In this document: positions 19,640-28,564 of the stretch, one piece after another
Layout of the letters: every line of letters begins with the position of its first letter
How positions within the stretch are numbered: position 1 is the first letter of the stretch
Origin: Lentilactobacillus farraginis DSM 18382 = JCM 14108
GTDB lineage: Bacteria > Bacillota > Bacilli > Lactobacillales > Lactobacillaceae
Assembly (NCBI RefSeq): GCF_000583655.1
Contig: NZ_BAKI01000028.1
Coordinates: forward strand, 1-34,500
Direction: 5' to 3'
Length of the DNA stretch: 34,500 nt
Notes under the pieces: model-generated
The model's database searches: none
Seen by the model: the letters and a program-made list of their open reading frames with translations, nothing else
What the model was told of the DNA's origin: nothing
Position numbers and translations under genes: made by a program

Positions 19640-22306
19640 TTATTGTTGATTGAAAAAGTGACGCTGTCCATATTTTACTACTTCTGAGATGACAACGATC
19701 ATAAATCCGCCAATAATAACAATCAGCCACTGTGACAGATATAATTCTGTTACGTGGAACATACTGTTAAAGCCCGGCACAACAATTGTTAGGATTAGTA
19801 ATAATGCAGATCCCAAAAGTGCCCAATTAAAGAACTTGTTTTTGAAAAGCCCAACTCGAAAGACCGATTGATGAATGGTCTTGGAATTAAACGCATGAAA
19901 CAGCTGAATCAATCCCAACGTCGCGTAAGCCATCGTCAACGCGTCGGCGTGAATCAGTGCATCTGAAGAATGAACCGGATTCAAGATGGCATAAGCGTAA
20001 ACCGCCAGCGTAATCGCGCCCTCAAAGAATCCTTGATAAAGGATATTGGACATAATCCCGCCGGATAAAAAGTTGGACGTCCGGCCACGCGGCTTGCGCT
20101 TCATAATCCCGGGCTCGGCAGGTTCAACTCCCAATGCAATGGCTGGAAAGGTATCGGTTACCAGATTGATCCATAGGATTTGAACCGGCGCCAGAATTTC
20201 CCAGCCCATCATCGTCATAACAAAGAGTGTCAAAACTTCTCCCAAATTAGCAGATAAGAGATACTGCAGTGATTTTTGAATATTGGAGAAAACTTTTCGC
20301 CCAGCTTTAACCGCCGTGACAATTGTCGCAAAATTATCGTCAGCCAAAACCATATCACTGGCTTCTTTGGAAACCTCGGTACCGGTAATTCCCATACCGA
20401 CACCAATGTCTGCAGCCTTTAAAGCCGGCGCATCATTGACCCCGTCGCCGGTCATTGCTACGACCTTGCCCTTTTTCTGCCAGGCATTCACAATTCGCAC
20501 CTTATGTTCAGGGGCAACCCGGGCATATACTGAGATATCCGTGACCCGCTTTTCAAACTGACTGTCCGACAAATCATCCAGTTGTGCGCCGCTGATAACC
20601 TTGTCAGCGGCCTTATCGGTATGGTCGAGAATTCCCAACCGTTTGGCGATGGCCTGAGCTGTATCTTGGTGATCACCGGTAATCATAATTGATTTGATAC
20701 CGGCCGTCTTGGCCTCGGCTACAGCTTGGGCAACCTCGGGCCGTTCCGGATCAATCATCCCAATCAGACCGGCAAAAATCATCCCGTGTTCCTGCGCTTC
20801 GCTGGTTAACTCATCAGGAACTTTATCAACCATGCGATAGGCAAATGCCAATACGCGAAGCGCCTGGGTCGCCAATTCATGATTGGTTTCGCTGATCTTT
20901 TGTTTATCCGCTGCTGTGATCTCTCGAATCCGCTCATTATCCAGGATTTGCGTTACTCTGGCTAAAAGCTGATCAGGAGCGCCCTTCATCGTCATCATGA
21001 TCTGCTGATCGGCCATTTGATTATAAGTGGTCATGAGCTTTCGTTCGGAATCAAACGGAATTTCGGCAAGCCGCTGATGCTGATTGATAAATTCCTGAAC
21101 CGGCAGCTTTTGATTTTGGTAAAACGAAACCAGCGCCGTTTCGGTAGGATCGCCACCCAAACCGTCCGCTAAAAATTTGGTATCGTTATTCAAAACCATA
21201 ATCTGTGGCAGCTTATCAGTCAGTGATAGCTGCGTTTGGGTGGAATCGGTCAGTTGACCATCTAGATAAACCTTTTCAACCGTCATCTTATTTTGAGTCA
21301 ACGTCCCCGTTTTATCCGACGCAATAATGTCGGTGCTTCCCAATGTCTCAACGGCTTGAAGTTTTCGAATCAGAGCGCGATGACGGGCCATCTGCTGCGT
21401 CCCAATTGCCAACGTAACCGTCACGATCGCCGGTAGACCTTCCGGGATCGCCGCAACAGCCAGTGAAATAGCCGTCAGCAGCATATTAATCAGACTTTCC
21501 TGACCTCGCCACATGCCGACACCAAAGACAATCACCGCAATTACCAGAATTAAAACGGTCAAAACTTCTCCGAGTTTGTTCAGGTTTTCTTGAAGCGGGG
21601 TGGTTGCTTCTTCGGTTGTATTTAACATATGGGCAATTTTGCCGACCTCGGTATTCATCCCGGTTCCAATAACTACGCCGGTACCCCGTCCCGATGTAAC
21701 ATTACTATTCATAAAGCCAAGGTTTTTCCGGTCACCAAGCGGCAAATCATTCTCGCTGATGGTCTCGACCTGCTTATTGACGGGCACCGACTCACCGGTT
21801 AAAGCGGCCTCTTCGATCTTTAAAGTGTTGGCCTCAATTAAACGAATATCCGCCGGCACAACATCACCGGCCTCCAGCAGCACAATATCGCCCGGTACAA
21901 TTTCTTCACTTTTAACGGTTGTCTGCCGATCGTTTCGCATCACTGTCGCCATTGGCGCCGACATTTGTTTAAGGGAATCAATTGCGTTTTCAGCTTTGGA
22001 TTCCTGAAAAACGCCAAAGACCGCGTTTAAAATCACAACCGCGATAATAATCGCCGCATCGATATGTTCACCGGCAATCCCGGCAATAACGGCCGCGATG
22101 ATCAAAATAATAATCATCAAATCCTTAAACTGCGCGATAAACTTTTCAAAAAGTGTCGTTCGCCGTTTCGCCTGAAGACGGTTATAACCGAATTGTTCTC
22201 GTCGCTTCGCAACATCTTGATCAGTTAACCCGTTTGGATTAGCCTTCATTCGTTTCATAACCGCTTCAGCCGATTGCTGATAAAATAATTCTGCCTGCTG
22301 TTTCAT
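19640..22306 (-). CDS. P-type cation-transporting ATPase (Ca2+/Mn2+ type, P2A)
   Basis: An 888-residue cation pump of the SERCA/PMR1 group that should export Ca2+ or Mn2+. An N-terminal cation ATPase domain is followed by the actuator motif TGES (170-173), the M4 metal-site motif AAIPEGLPA (about 285-293) and the phosphorylation site DKTGTLTQNK with Asp331. The hinge is TGDGVNDAPALK. M5 has NLGEVL, and M6 has WINLVTD with the Asn and Asp ligands of Ca2+ site II. Yeast Pmr1's Mn-selective Gln in M6 appears to be replaced by Ile. A yybP-ykoY riboswitch in its leader argues that Mn2+ is a physiological signal and possibly a substrate. RBS GAGGAGG precedes the ATG. Confidence 0.93.
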   Translation of the reverse strand: MKQQAELFYQQSAEAVMKRMKANPNGLTDQDVAKRREQFGYNRLQAKRRTTLFEKFIAQFKDLMIIILIIAAVIAGIAGEHIDAAIIIAVVILNAVFGVFQESKAENAIDSLKQMSAPMATVMRNDRQTTVKSEEIVPGDIVLLEAGDVVPADIRLIEANTLKIEEAALTGESVPVNKQVETISENDLPLGDRKNLGFMNSNVTSGRGTGVVIGTGMNTEVGKIAHMLNTTEEATTPLQENLNKLGEVLTVLILVIAVIVFGVGMWRGQESLINMLLTAISLAVAAIPEGLPAIVTVTLAIGTQQMARHRALIRKLQAVETLGSTDIIASDKTGTLTQNKMTVEKVYLDGQLTDSTQTQLSLTDKLPQIMVLNNDTKFLADGLGGDPTETALVSFYQNQKLPVQEFINQHQRLAEIPFDSERKLMTTYNQMADQQIMMTMKGAPDQLLARVTQILDNERIREITAADKQKISETNHELATQALRVLAFAYRMVDKVPDELTSEAQEHGMIFAGLIGMIDPERPEVAQAVAEAKTAGIKSIMITGDHQDTAQAIAKRLGILDHTDKAADKVISGAQLDDLSDSQFEKRVTDISVYARVAPEHKVRIVNAWQKKGKVVAMTGDGVNDAPALKAADIGVGMGITGTEVSKEASDMVLADDNFATIVTAVKAGRKVFSNIQKSLQYLLSANLGEVLTLFVMTMMGWEILAPVQILWINLVTDTFPAIALGVEPAEPGIMKRKPRGRTSNFLSGGIMSNILYQGFFEGAITLAVYAYAILNPVHSSDALIHADALTMAYATLGLIQLFHAFNSKTIHQSVFRVGLFKNKFFNWALLGSALLLILTIVVPGFNSMFHVTELYLSQWLIVIIGGFMIVVISEVVKYGQRHFFNQQ

Positions 22307-22322
22307 TAATTTCCTCCTCTTT

Positions 22323-22450
22323 AAAGAAAAAGAGACTTATAAACTCTTGTGAAAAGAATTCATAAGTCTCACCATTTAAGAAATATCCCGGAAATTTAAA
22401 ATTTCACGTTGACGAGATATCCACAATTGCAATTGCTGGTTACTCCCTTT
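22323..22450 (-). ncRNA. yybP-ykoY (Mn2+-sensing) riboswitch with terminator
   Basis: On the minus strand, in order: AAAGGGAGTAACC (the conserved GGGAGTA at 22447-22441), a hairpin region, CTCGTCAACGTG (the conserved CGTCA loop, around 22415-22407), a second hairpin (AAATTT pairs), and GGTGAGACTTATG (22373-22361, the conserved GAGAC loop). The last element is also the 5' side of a terminator stem, GAGACTTAT paired with ATAAGTCTC (22340-22332), followed by TTTTTCTTT. Metal binding should hold the GAGAC loop in the aptamer, block the terminator and turn on the ATPase. In this family the loops bind Mn2+, and targets include P-type ATPases. Confidence 0.82.
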
Positions 22451-22461
22451 TATTTAAGAAT

Positions 22462-22490
22462 ATTATACCTAATTATTCATGCCTTGTCAC
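22462..22490 (-). promoter_or_regulatory. Promoter of the riboswitch-ATPase transcript
   Basis: On the minus strand GTGACA (22485-22490) and TATAAT (22462-22467) are separated by 17 bases. The start is expected at about 22455, just before the AAAGGGAGTA that opens the riboswitch. Confidence 0.8.
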
Positions 22491-22493
22491 TTA

Positions 22494-23329
22494 CTAGGAC
22501 TTCCAAAAAGTATCGAAAATGTTAATTGGCAGGTGTCGTTTATGTTCCGTTTTGTTATACCAGCTCTCAATCGTCTCAGCTGCTTTTTGTGAAACCGGCT
22601 TGCCCTCCAGGTAATCATCAATATCCTGATAGGTAACCCCCAATGCAACTTCATCGGGTAACGCCGGTCGATTGTCTTCCAAATCGGCAGTTGGTGTTTT
22701 TTGATACAGGTGTTTTGGTGCCTTTAATACTTCCAGGAGCTGCTTACCCTGTCGCTTATCCAACCGCCAAAGCGGCGTGATATCGGCTGCGCCGTCACCA
22801 AATTTGGTGTAAAGCCCGTAACGGCTTCCGCCGCGTGATCGGTGCCCACGACAACGCCATTTGTACTGCCCGCGATCGCATACTGGGCAATCATTCGCTG
22901 CCGGGCCTTAATGTTGCCCTTGTTGAAATCACTGACCGTTACCTGGTTGGCTTCAACAGCTTCGACAGCTGCATCGACTGCCGGTTGGATATCAACCCGA
23001 AAAGTCCGGTCCGCTTTGATATAATCAATGGCTGCCAGCGCATCGGACTCATCCGCCTGCACCCCATATGGTAATCGGACCGCGATAAATTGATAATCTT
23101 TATCACCAGTTTCTTCACGCAATTCAGAAATTGCCATCTGTGATAATTTACCAGCCAACGTTGAATCCTGACCGCCTGAAATTCCCAAAACAAGTGATTT
23201 AAAAAAATCATATTTTTTTAGATAGGCTTTTAAAAAGTCAACACTTTTACGGATTTCTGTTTTTGGGTCAATTGTCGGTTGGACCTTCAAAGATTCAATA
23301 ATCTCTTTTTGCTTCTCTCTCATGACCAT
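22494..23329 (-). CDS. nadE: NH3-dependent NAD+ synthetase (frameshifted by one missing base)
   Basis: The last step of NAD synthesis: amidation of nicotinate adenine dinucleotide with ammonia. The PP-loop ATPase motif SGGQDS is at 51-56, and [12 protein letters not shown] (162-173) is a family signature. There is no N-terminal glutaminase domain, so it is the short, ammonia-dependent type. The frame breaks near 22811-22813; one more T in the TTT run restores [24 protein letters not shown] and a 278-residue protein, the usual length. It follows pncB by 13 bases, completing a nicotinate salvage pair. NadE is normally essential, which argues that the break is an artefact. Confidence 0.93.
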
Positions 23330-23342
23330 TCATCCCTTAATT

Positions 23343-24800
23343 TTAAAAGTTAATCTGCTGCACGTAGTTACGAACTTTTTCAATAATATCACGTTTATTG
23401 TCCCAGCACTTTTGTGAAAGGTCAACCGGATATTTTTGCGGGTTGAGTTCCCGCTTATATTCCGGCCACAACGATGCGATTTGTTTTTTGGCGTAATCTG
23501 AAATTTCATTTAAATCGGGCAGTTGATAAACCAATTTGCCAGCTTCAAAAATCGGTTGGAGCAGGGGTTTGGCATTAAAGTTTTCAACCGTTTTATTAAT
23601 GTACGTGTAATTTGGGTGAAACATGAAAATTGACTTTTCTTTACGGGGATCTTCATCTGCCAGCGTAATGTAATCGCCTTCGGACTTGCCATCCTTGGCA
23701 TTTGTAATCCGCCAAACCTGCTTTTTGCCCGGTGTTGACACCTTTTCAGCGTTGCCGGAAATTTTAATCGTATCTCTCATTTTACCGTCGGCATGTTCAA
23801 CTGACACCATCTTGTAAACGGCTCCCAGTGCAGGCTGATCAAAAGCCGTAATAACTTTGGTGCCGATCCCCCAAACATCAATTTTGGCATGCTGCATTTT
23901 CAAACTGGCAATCGTAGTTTCATCCATATCGTTTGATGCGAAAATTTTGGTATTCTGATAGCCGGCATTGTCCAGCAATTCCCGAACCCGCTTGGACAAA
24001 TAGGCCATATCGCCGGAATCCAAACGAACCCCCGCAAAATTGATCTTATCGCCCATTTCGTCAGCAACCTTAATGGCGCTTGGCACCCCACTCTTAAGTG
24101 TATCATAAGTATCAACCAGAAAAACACAATCATGGTGAGTTTGCGCGTATGCTTTAAAAGCATCATAATCATTACCAAACGACTCAACCAGCGAATGCGC
24201 GTGGGTCCCACTAATCGGAATCCCGAAGTTTTTACCGGCTAAAACATTTGACGTTGAATCAAAACCGCCGATAATCGCAGCCCGAGTTCCCCACAAAGCA
24301 GCGGAAACTTCCTGAGCTCGTCTGGTGCCGAATTCCATTAGTGGATCACTACCGACCACCGTTCGAATTCTGGCAGCCTTAGTCGCAATTAACGTTTGAT
24401 AATTGACCATATTCAAAATGGCTGTTTCAACCAACTGACATTCACAGAGCGTCCCCTCAACTTGGAGAATTGGTTCATTGGCAAATACCAAGTCACCTTC
24501 CAGCGCGGATCTGATGGTTCCCTGAAACTTGAAATTTCGCAGGTACTCTAAAAAATCAGTCGAGTAATTAGTCACTTCCCGCAAATAAGCAATATCATCG
24601 TCGGTAAAATTCAGGTTTTGAACGTATTCGACCATATGCTGCAGCCCGGCAAAAACGGCATATCCGTTTCCGAAGGGCAATTTGCGAAAAAAGACCTCAA
24701 AGACTGCATGCCGGTCCTGCATGTGCTTTTCAAAGTAAGTGGCCATCATATTAATTTCATAGAAATCAGTATGGAGGGTTAAGTTGTCAAATTTTGGCAT
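23343..24800 (-). CDS. pncB: Nicotinate phosphoribosyltransferase
   Basis: The entry step of nicotinate salvage: nicotinate plus PRPP and ATP gives nicotinate mononucleotide. The 485-residue protein has the N-terminal LHTDFYEINMMATYF, EFGTRRAQ with a substrate-contacting Arg, GTHAHSLVESFG with the phosphorylatable His, and FAGVRLDSGDMAYLS, in the family order. It is the long Gram-positive form with a C-terminal extension past residue 400. The start ATG has GGGAGGATA upstream. It is in one operon with nadE, consistent with dependence on external nicotinate. Confidence 0.94.
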   Translation of the reverse strand: MPKFDNLTLHTDFYEINMMATYFEKHMQDRHAVFEVFFRKLPFGNGYAVFAGLQHMVEYVQNLNFTDDDIAYLREVTNYSTDFLEYLRNFKFQGTIRSALEGDLVFANEPILQVEGTLCECQLVETAILNMVNYQTLIATKAARIRTVVGSDPLMEFGTRRAQEVSAALWGTRAAIIGGFDSTSNVLAGKNFGIPISGTHAHSLVESFGNDYDAFKAYAQTHHDCVFLVDTYDTLKSGVPSAIKVADEMGDKINFAGVRLDSGDMAYLSKRVRELLDNAGYQNTKIFASNDMDETTIASLKMQHAKIDVWGIGTKVITAFDQPALGAVYKMVSVEHADGKMRDTIKISGNAEKVSTPGKKQVWRITNAKDGKSEGDYITLADEDPRKEKSIFMFHPNYTYINKTVENFNAKPLLQPIFEAGKLVYQLPDLNEISDYAKKQIASLWPEYKRELNPQKYPVDLSQKCWDNKRDIIEKVRNYVQQINF

Positions 24801-24874
24801 TTTATTAAATTATCCTCCCAGATAAATGTTATATAATTAGTTTAATTCTATCATTATTCAGAATATTGAAAAGA

Positions 24875-24883
24875 ATTATACCA
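24875..24883 (-). promoter_or_regulatory. Extended -10 promoter for pncB-nadE
   Basis: On the minus strand TGGTATAAT is an extended -10 box, 75 bases before the pncB ATG. It sits within the short inverted repeat AATATTG/CAATATT (24862-24868 and 24882-24888), which might be an operator. Confidence 0.5.
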
Positions 24884-24921
24884 ATATTTCAAATAAAGAT
24901 CATGAGAAACAGGGAGATTTT

Positions 24922-25661
24922 ATGGAGAAGGAAACAAAAAATAAGCAGGTTTCAATTCTGGGGGTCCCATTTGAGGATACCAATCAAAAAGACTTTGAAG
25001 CATTACTAAAAAAACGGATTGACGCCCACCAAAACACGTTTGTTGTCACCGCCAATCCAGAAATTGTCATGTATGCCCGCCACAACCGCTTGTACAACCA
25101 GCTGATCCACAAAGCAGATTATATTATCGCTGACGGTATTGGGATTATTATTGGGGCAAAACTGCTAAAGCAACCGTTGGCAGAAAGAATTACCGGTTAC
25201 GACTTATTTGTCAGCCTGCTTCATTGGGGCAGCCAGACTCATAAATCGGCATACTTCGTCGGCGCGAAAACCGACGTCATCAACAAGCTGAAGCAGGTGG
25301 TTGCCAAATCCTATCCAGGACTAACCATTGCCGGCACGCATAACGGTTACTTTGGTGACGACCGCAACATCGTCAATGACATTGCCCGAACCCAGCCCGA
25401 TATGGTATTTGTCGCAACGGGCTACCCCAAGCAGGAAGAATTTATCGAGCGGAACCGAAAGGCTGCCGATGGCCTGTGATGGGGATTGGCGGTTCCTTTG
25501 ATGTTTTGACCGGTACGGTAAAACGGGCACCACAAAGCTGGCAGAAAATGCATCTGGAGTGGTTATACCGAGTAGTTAAAGAGCCCAGCCGGATTTACAG
25601 ACTGTCGGTTTTACCAAAATACCTGCTTGAAGTTCTTAAGGAAAAATGGTCCAAAAAATAA
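24922..25661 (+). CDS. WecG/TagA/CpsF-family glycosyltransferase (GT26; frameshifted by one missing base)
   Basis: GT26 enzymes such as TagA add N-acetylmannosamine to lipid-linked GlcNAc, building the linkage unit of wall teichoic acid; others make surface polysaccharides. The family core is visible: VTANPEIVMYARHN, YIIADGIGIIIGAKLL (catalytic Asp region), RITGYDLF, FVATGYPKQEEFIERN, and after the break MGIGGSFDVLTGTVKRAP and the C-terminal LEWLYRVVKEPSRIYR. One G is missing near 25476 (GGC CTG GTG ATG); restored length is about 246 residues. It is monocistronic with a downstream terminator. The LCP protein at 10603-11709 could act on the same polymer (inference). Confidence 0.9.
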
Positions 25662-25680
25662 TGCTCGCACGTCTCTTTCC

Positions 25681-25737
25681 AATTAAACAGGCGTCGGTTG
25701 ACCGCAAAATTACCGGTTGACCGACGCCTGTTTAATT
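25681..25737. terminator. Bidirectional terminator between the TagA-like gene and the GntR regulator
   Basis: An 18-base perfect stem, AATTAAACAGGCGTCGGT (25681-25698) with ACCGACGCCTGTTTAATT (25720-25737), and a secondary ACCG/CGGT pairing inside the loop. The flanking genes are convergent. Confidence 0.85.
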
Positions 25738-25764
25738 GAATCAACGGTGTAAAATAATACCGCG

Positions 25765-26469
25765 CTAACCCTTTTCCAGATAAAACTCAAACCGATCCCC
25801 GACGTACTGGGTCCTAACGTATTCAAACGGCCGGCCATCCTGCAAATATGTAATCTGCCGCAGCCTTAAGATCGCGTCCCCACGTTTAATATCCAAGTAC
25901 TCCGCGATTCTTTCGGACGCCAGCATTGCCGAAACGGTTTGTTGGGCTTTACCAAGGCTCAAATTTTTCTTTTGTTCCAAAGCCCGGTAAAGTGAACTGG
26001 TGACTTCGGCTTTTTCCAACCCCGAAACAATATTTTCGGGTACCGTTGCGACCTCAAAACAAATCGGAATATTATCACCGTAACGAATCCGTTCCATCCG
26101 CAAAACGGCCTGATCCTGGGTAATCTTTAATTTCTCCATCTCACTTAACGACGGTTCCATCGTATGGTAAGAAATGGTCTTACTGGAGGGCTTTTTACCC
26201 TGAGCCAACATTAAATCCGTAAATCCGGTTACACCAGACATTTTTTCCTGAACCTTTTGATTGGCAACAAAGGTCCCCGAACCGACCCGCCGTTCCAAAA
26301 TCCCCTCATCGACCAAAGTCTGAATCGCCTGTCGAAGCGTCATTCGACTAACCCCAAATTCGGTTGACAACTCCCGCTCTGAAGGAATTCGATCACCGAT
26401 TTTCCATTTCTCGGCTTCAATATTTCGCTTAATATCATTATGAATTTGAATATAAATTGGTAAACCCAT
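25765..26469 (-). CDS. GntR/HutC-family regulator with UTRA domain (probable NagR)
   Basis: A 234-residue regulator with an N-terminal winged helix (about 1-70: KIGDRIPSERELSTEFGVSRMTLRQAI, then GILERRVGSGTFV) and a C-terminal UTRA ligand domain (about 90-230). This HutC-subfamily architecture is that of B. subtilis NagR, which senses amino-sugar phosphates. It lies 30 bases downstream of nagA, so control of GlcNAc-6-phosphate use is the natural inference. The ATG at 26469 is preferred because AGGTGG lies just upstream; the GTG at 26478 is part of that site. Confidence 0.88.
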   Translation of the reverse strand: MGLPIYIQIHNDIKRNIEAEKWKIGDRIPSERELSTEFGVSRMTLRQAIQTLVDEGILERRVGSGTFVANQKVQEKMSGVTGFTDLMLAQGKKPSSKTISYHTMEPSLSEMEKLKITQDQAVLRMERIRYGDNIPICFEVATVPENIVSGLEKAEVTSSLYRALEQKKNLSLGKAQQTVSAMLASERIAEYLDIKRGDAILRLRQITYLQDGRPFEYVRTQYVGDRFEFYLEKG

Positions 26470-26498
26470 TGTTACCACCTACTTTGAATTTGTGTGAA

Positions 26499-27617
26499 TT
26501 ATTTACCATAACTATACGTTGCCATAAGGTTCAACTGATTGTCAAACACATTTATGTCCGCGTCATTCCCGGTTTCAAGAAATCCCTTTCCCACTAATTG
26601 AAACTCTTCAGCTTGATTTGCTGAACTCATCTGAACCGCCTCACTGATTGAGCAGCCGGTAAACCGGATCATATTTTTAAACGCCTGATTAAACTTAAGA
26701 ACCGATCCGGCCAGCTTCCCATTAGCCAAGAGTGCCCGACCATTTCCGACCGCCACTTTTTGGCCGCCAAGCTGATAATTACCAGCCGGCATCCCCTTGG
26801 CTTCCATCGCATCAGTTACTAATTCCAATCGTTTCGGGCCAATTTGTCGATAAGCAATTTTAACAACCGGTGATACTACGTGGTAGCCATCGCAAATTAA
26901 TTCAACGGGGACCCGGCTCAACATTGCGTAGCCCACTACCCCTGGTTCTCTTTGATGAAGTCCACGTTGGGCGTTAAACAGGTGTGTCACATGATCAATC
27001 CGACACTTTTGCAGCAACTCATAGGTTGCGTCACTATGACCGACCGCCAGTCGAATTTGCTGTGAACGGCAGTACGCTTCCAAATCCCGACGCTCGTTAA
27101 CTTCCGGGGCATAGGTCACCAAGCGAACCAGGCCACCGGATAATTGCTGCCAACGCGCTAATTTTTTGACCGACACCCGCTGAATCTGGTCAACCGGTTG
27201 GGCACCGTTAAATTTTTTGGCAACAAACGGCCCCTCCAAGTGAATCCCCAAAATGGCGGGGCTTTTCTCAGAAGCCGCTCTAATCGTCCGCATTGCCTTA
27301 GAAATTTTTTCGGGGGATTGGGTCATTGTCGTCAAAAGAAGCCCCGTTACCCCTTCAGATTTCATTTTAACGGTCATTTGGACCAGCTGGTCAACATCCG
27401 AAAACATGGAGTCAGCCCCGTAACCGCCATGGACGTGGACGTCAATAAAACCGGGAACAACTATTTTCCCTGTTAAATCAATAATCTGATCGGCCAATTG
27501 CGGCTGAAACTCAGTCATTGGACCAAGGGCTTCAACCCGTTTGGAAAATCTGATAAAGGCGGTTTGAATTTCCCGCCGACCCGTGTAAAGATGACAGTTT
27601 ATAAAAACTTTTGACAT
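26499..27617 (-). CDS. nagA: N-acetylglucosamine-6-phosphate deacetylase
   Basis: Amidohydrolase that removes the acetyl group from GlcNAc-6-phosphate, feeding glycolysis through NagB and also cell-wall recycling. Metal and catalytic residues are in place: FIDVHVHGG (His61, His63), the Glu of GIHLEGPF (Glu128), VGHSDAT (His194), VTHLFNA (His212) and the catalytic Asp of LVTDAMEAKGMPAG (Asp269). The 372-residue length is slightly short for the family but complete. It lies 23 bases after proC and 30 bases before the GntR regulator. nagB is not in the window. Confidence 0.93.
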   Translation of the reverse strand: MSKVFINCHLYTGRREIQTAFIRFSKRVEALGPMTEFQPQLADQIIDLTGKIVVPGFIDVHVHGGYGADSMFSDVDQLVQMTVKMKSEGVTGLLLTTMTQSPEKISKAMRTIRAASEKSPAILGIHLEGPFVAKKFNGAQPVDQIQRVSVKKLARWQQLSGGLVRLVTYAPEVNERRDLEAYCRSQQIRLAVGHSDATYELLQKCRIDHVTHLFNAQRGLHQREPGVVGYAMLSRVPVELICDGYHVVSPVVKIAYRQIGPKRLELVTDAMEAKGMPAGNYQLGGQKVAVGNGRALLANGKLAGSVLKFNQAFKNMIRFTGCSISEAVQMSSANQAEEFQLVGKGFLETGNDADINVFDNQLNLMATYSYGK

Positions 27618-27640
27618 ATTAATTCAACTTCAATTCCCAT

Positions 27641-28444
27641 TTATTTACTTGAGTTACCGGTAGATTTTTCAATTGTCGCGTCAATGCCCTTCACAACCGA
27701 ATTAAGCATCCCGGCCTGTTCCATTGCCAGAATACCGGCAATCGTATCGCCGCCTGGTGAACAAACCTTGTCAATCATTTCAGCCGGCGTTTTCTTGGAA
27801 GCCAACAGCGATTGTGCAGACCCCAATGCCGTTTGCGCAGCAATTTTGGTAGCAGTTTCCTTGCCAAAACCATACTTAACACCGGCCCGGCTCAGACAAT
27901 CAATAAAAAAGTCAACGTAGGCAACGGCACTACCCGAAATAGCGCTGAAAACAGCAAACTGGTCTTCCGGTAATTCACTAACCTCACCAGTTGCCTTGAA
28001 AACGGCAAGTGCCGCCTGCTTTCGCTGATCAACCAGATTTTCATTTGCCGCAACTGCCGTCATGCCTTGACCATATTCAGAATTAATGTTGGGCAGACTT
28101 CGAAGAATCGGCAGATTATAATCTGTCAATTCCGCCAACCGGTTCAACGAAATTCCCGAAACAATGGAGATTAGTGTCTTGGTGGGATTTAACGCGTCAC
28201 CAATTTCTCTGAGAACATTTGCAGCCACCTTAGGAACAACCGCTAACACAACAACATCACTGTTTTGGGTAAGTGCTATGTTGGTTTCCTGTGCAGTCAA
28301 ACCATACGCAGCCGCGTAATTTTCATAATGTGCTTTGTGTGCGCTATGGACCAAAATGTCGTTTGCCGGAACAAATTTCGCGTTAAGCAGGCCCTGAATA
28401 ATTGCTTGAGCCATTGCGCCGACGCCAATAAAGCCAATTTTCAT
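27641..28444 (-). CDS. proC: Pyrroline-5-carboxylate reductase
   Basis: NAD(P)H-dependent reduction of pyrroline-5-carboxylate to proline. The N-terminal Rossmann motif is KIGFIGVGAMAQAII, the C-terminal dimer domain carries SGSAVAYVDFFIDCL, and the P5CR signature is SPGGDTIAGI with neighbouring residues. It has 267 residues from the ATG at 28444, which has GAGGAAAG five bases upstream; an upstream in-frame GTG (28459) overlaps that site and is less likely. It is the first gene of a probable proC-nagA-regulator operon. The mixed content suggests proline synthesis and amino-sugar use share a promoter here. Confidence 0.92.
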   Translation of the reverse strand: MKIGFIGVGAMAQAIIQGLLNAKFVPANDILVHSAHKAHYENYAAAYGLTAQETNIALTQNSDVVVLAVVPKVAANVLREIGDALNPTKTLISIVSGISLNRLAELTDYNLPILRSLPNINSEYGQGMTAVAANENLVDQRKQAALAVFKATGEVSELPEDQFAVFSAISGSAVAYVDFFIDCLSRAGVKYGFGKETATKIAAQTALGSAQSLLASKKTPAEMIDKVCSPGGDTIAGILAMEQAGMLNSVVKGIDATIEKSTGNSSK

Positions 28445-28465
28445 CTTTACTTTCCTCACATTCTT

Positions 28466-28500
28466 ATCGGACTATTCCAATTTTTTCTTTAAGTTGACAA
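28466..28500 (-). promoter_or_regulatory. Promoter of proC-nagA with candidate GntR operator
   Basis: On the minus strand TTGTCA (28495-28500) and AATAGT (28471-28476) form a weak promoter with an 18-base spacer. ATTGGAATAGTCCGAT at 28481-28466 is an imperfect palindrome (six of eight pairs) overlapping the -10 box, of the TGG-N-CCA kind bound by HutC-subfamily GntR repressors. This makes it a candidate site for the regulator encoded at the end of the operon. Confidence 0.4.
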
Positions 28501-28564
28501 TAGCGGAAATTCTGCCGGAATGCAACTCCTAAATGTCCGGCTAACCAATTAAACTGTCGATCGT

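Noticed and set aside
21600-22007. 135-codon plus-strand frame
   Set aside because: Antisense to the conserved actuator region of the P-type ATPase; no ribosome binding site.
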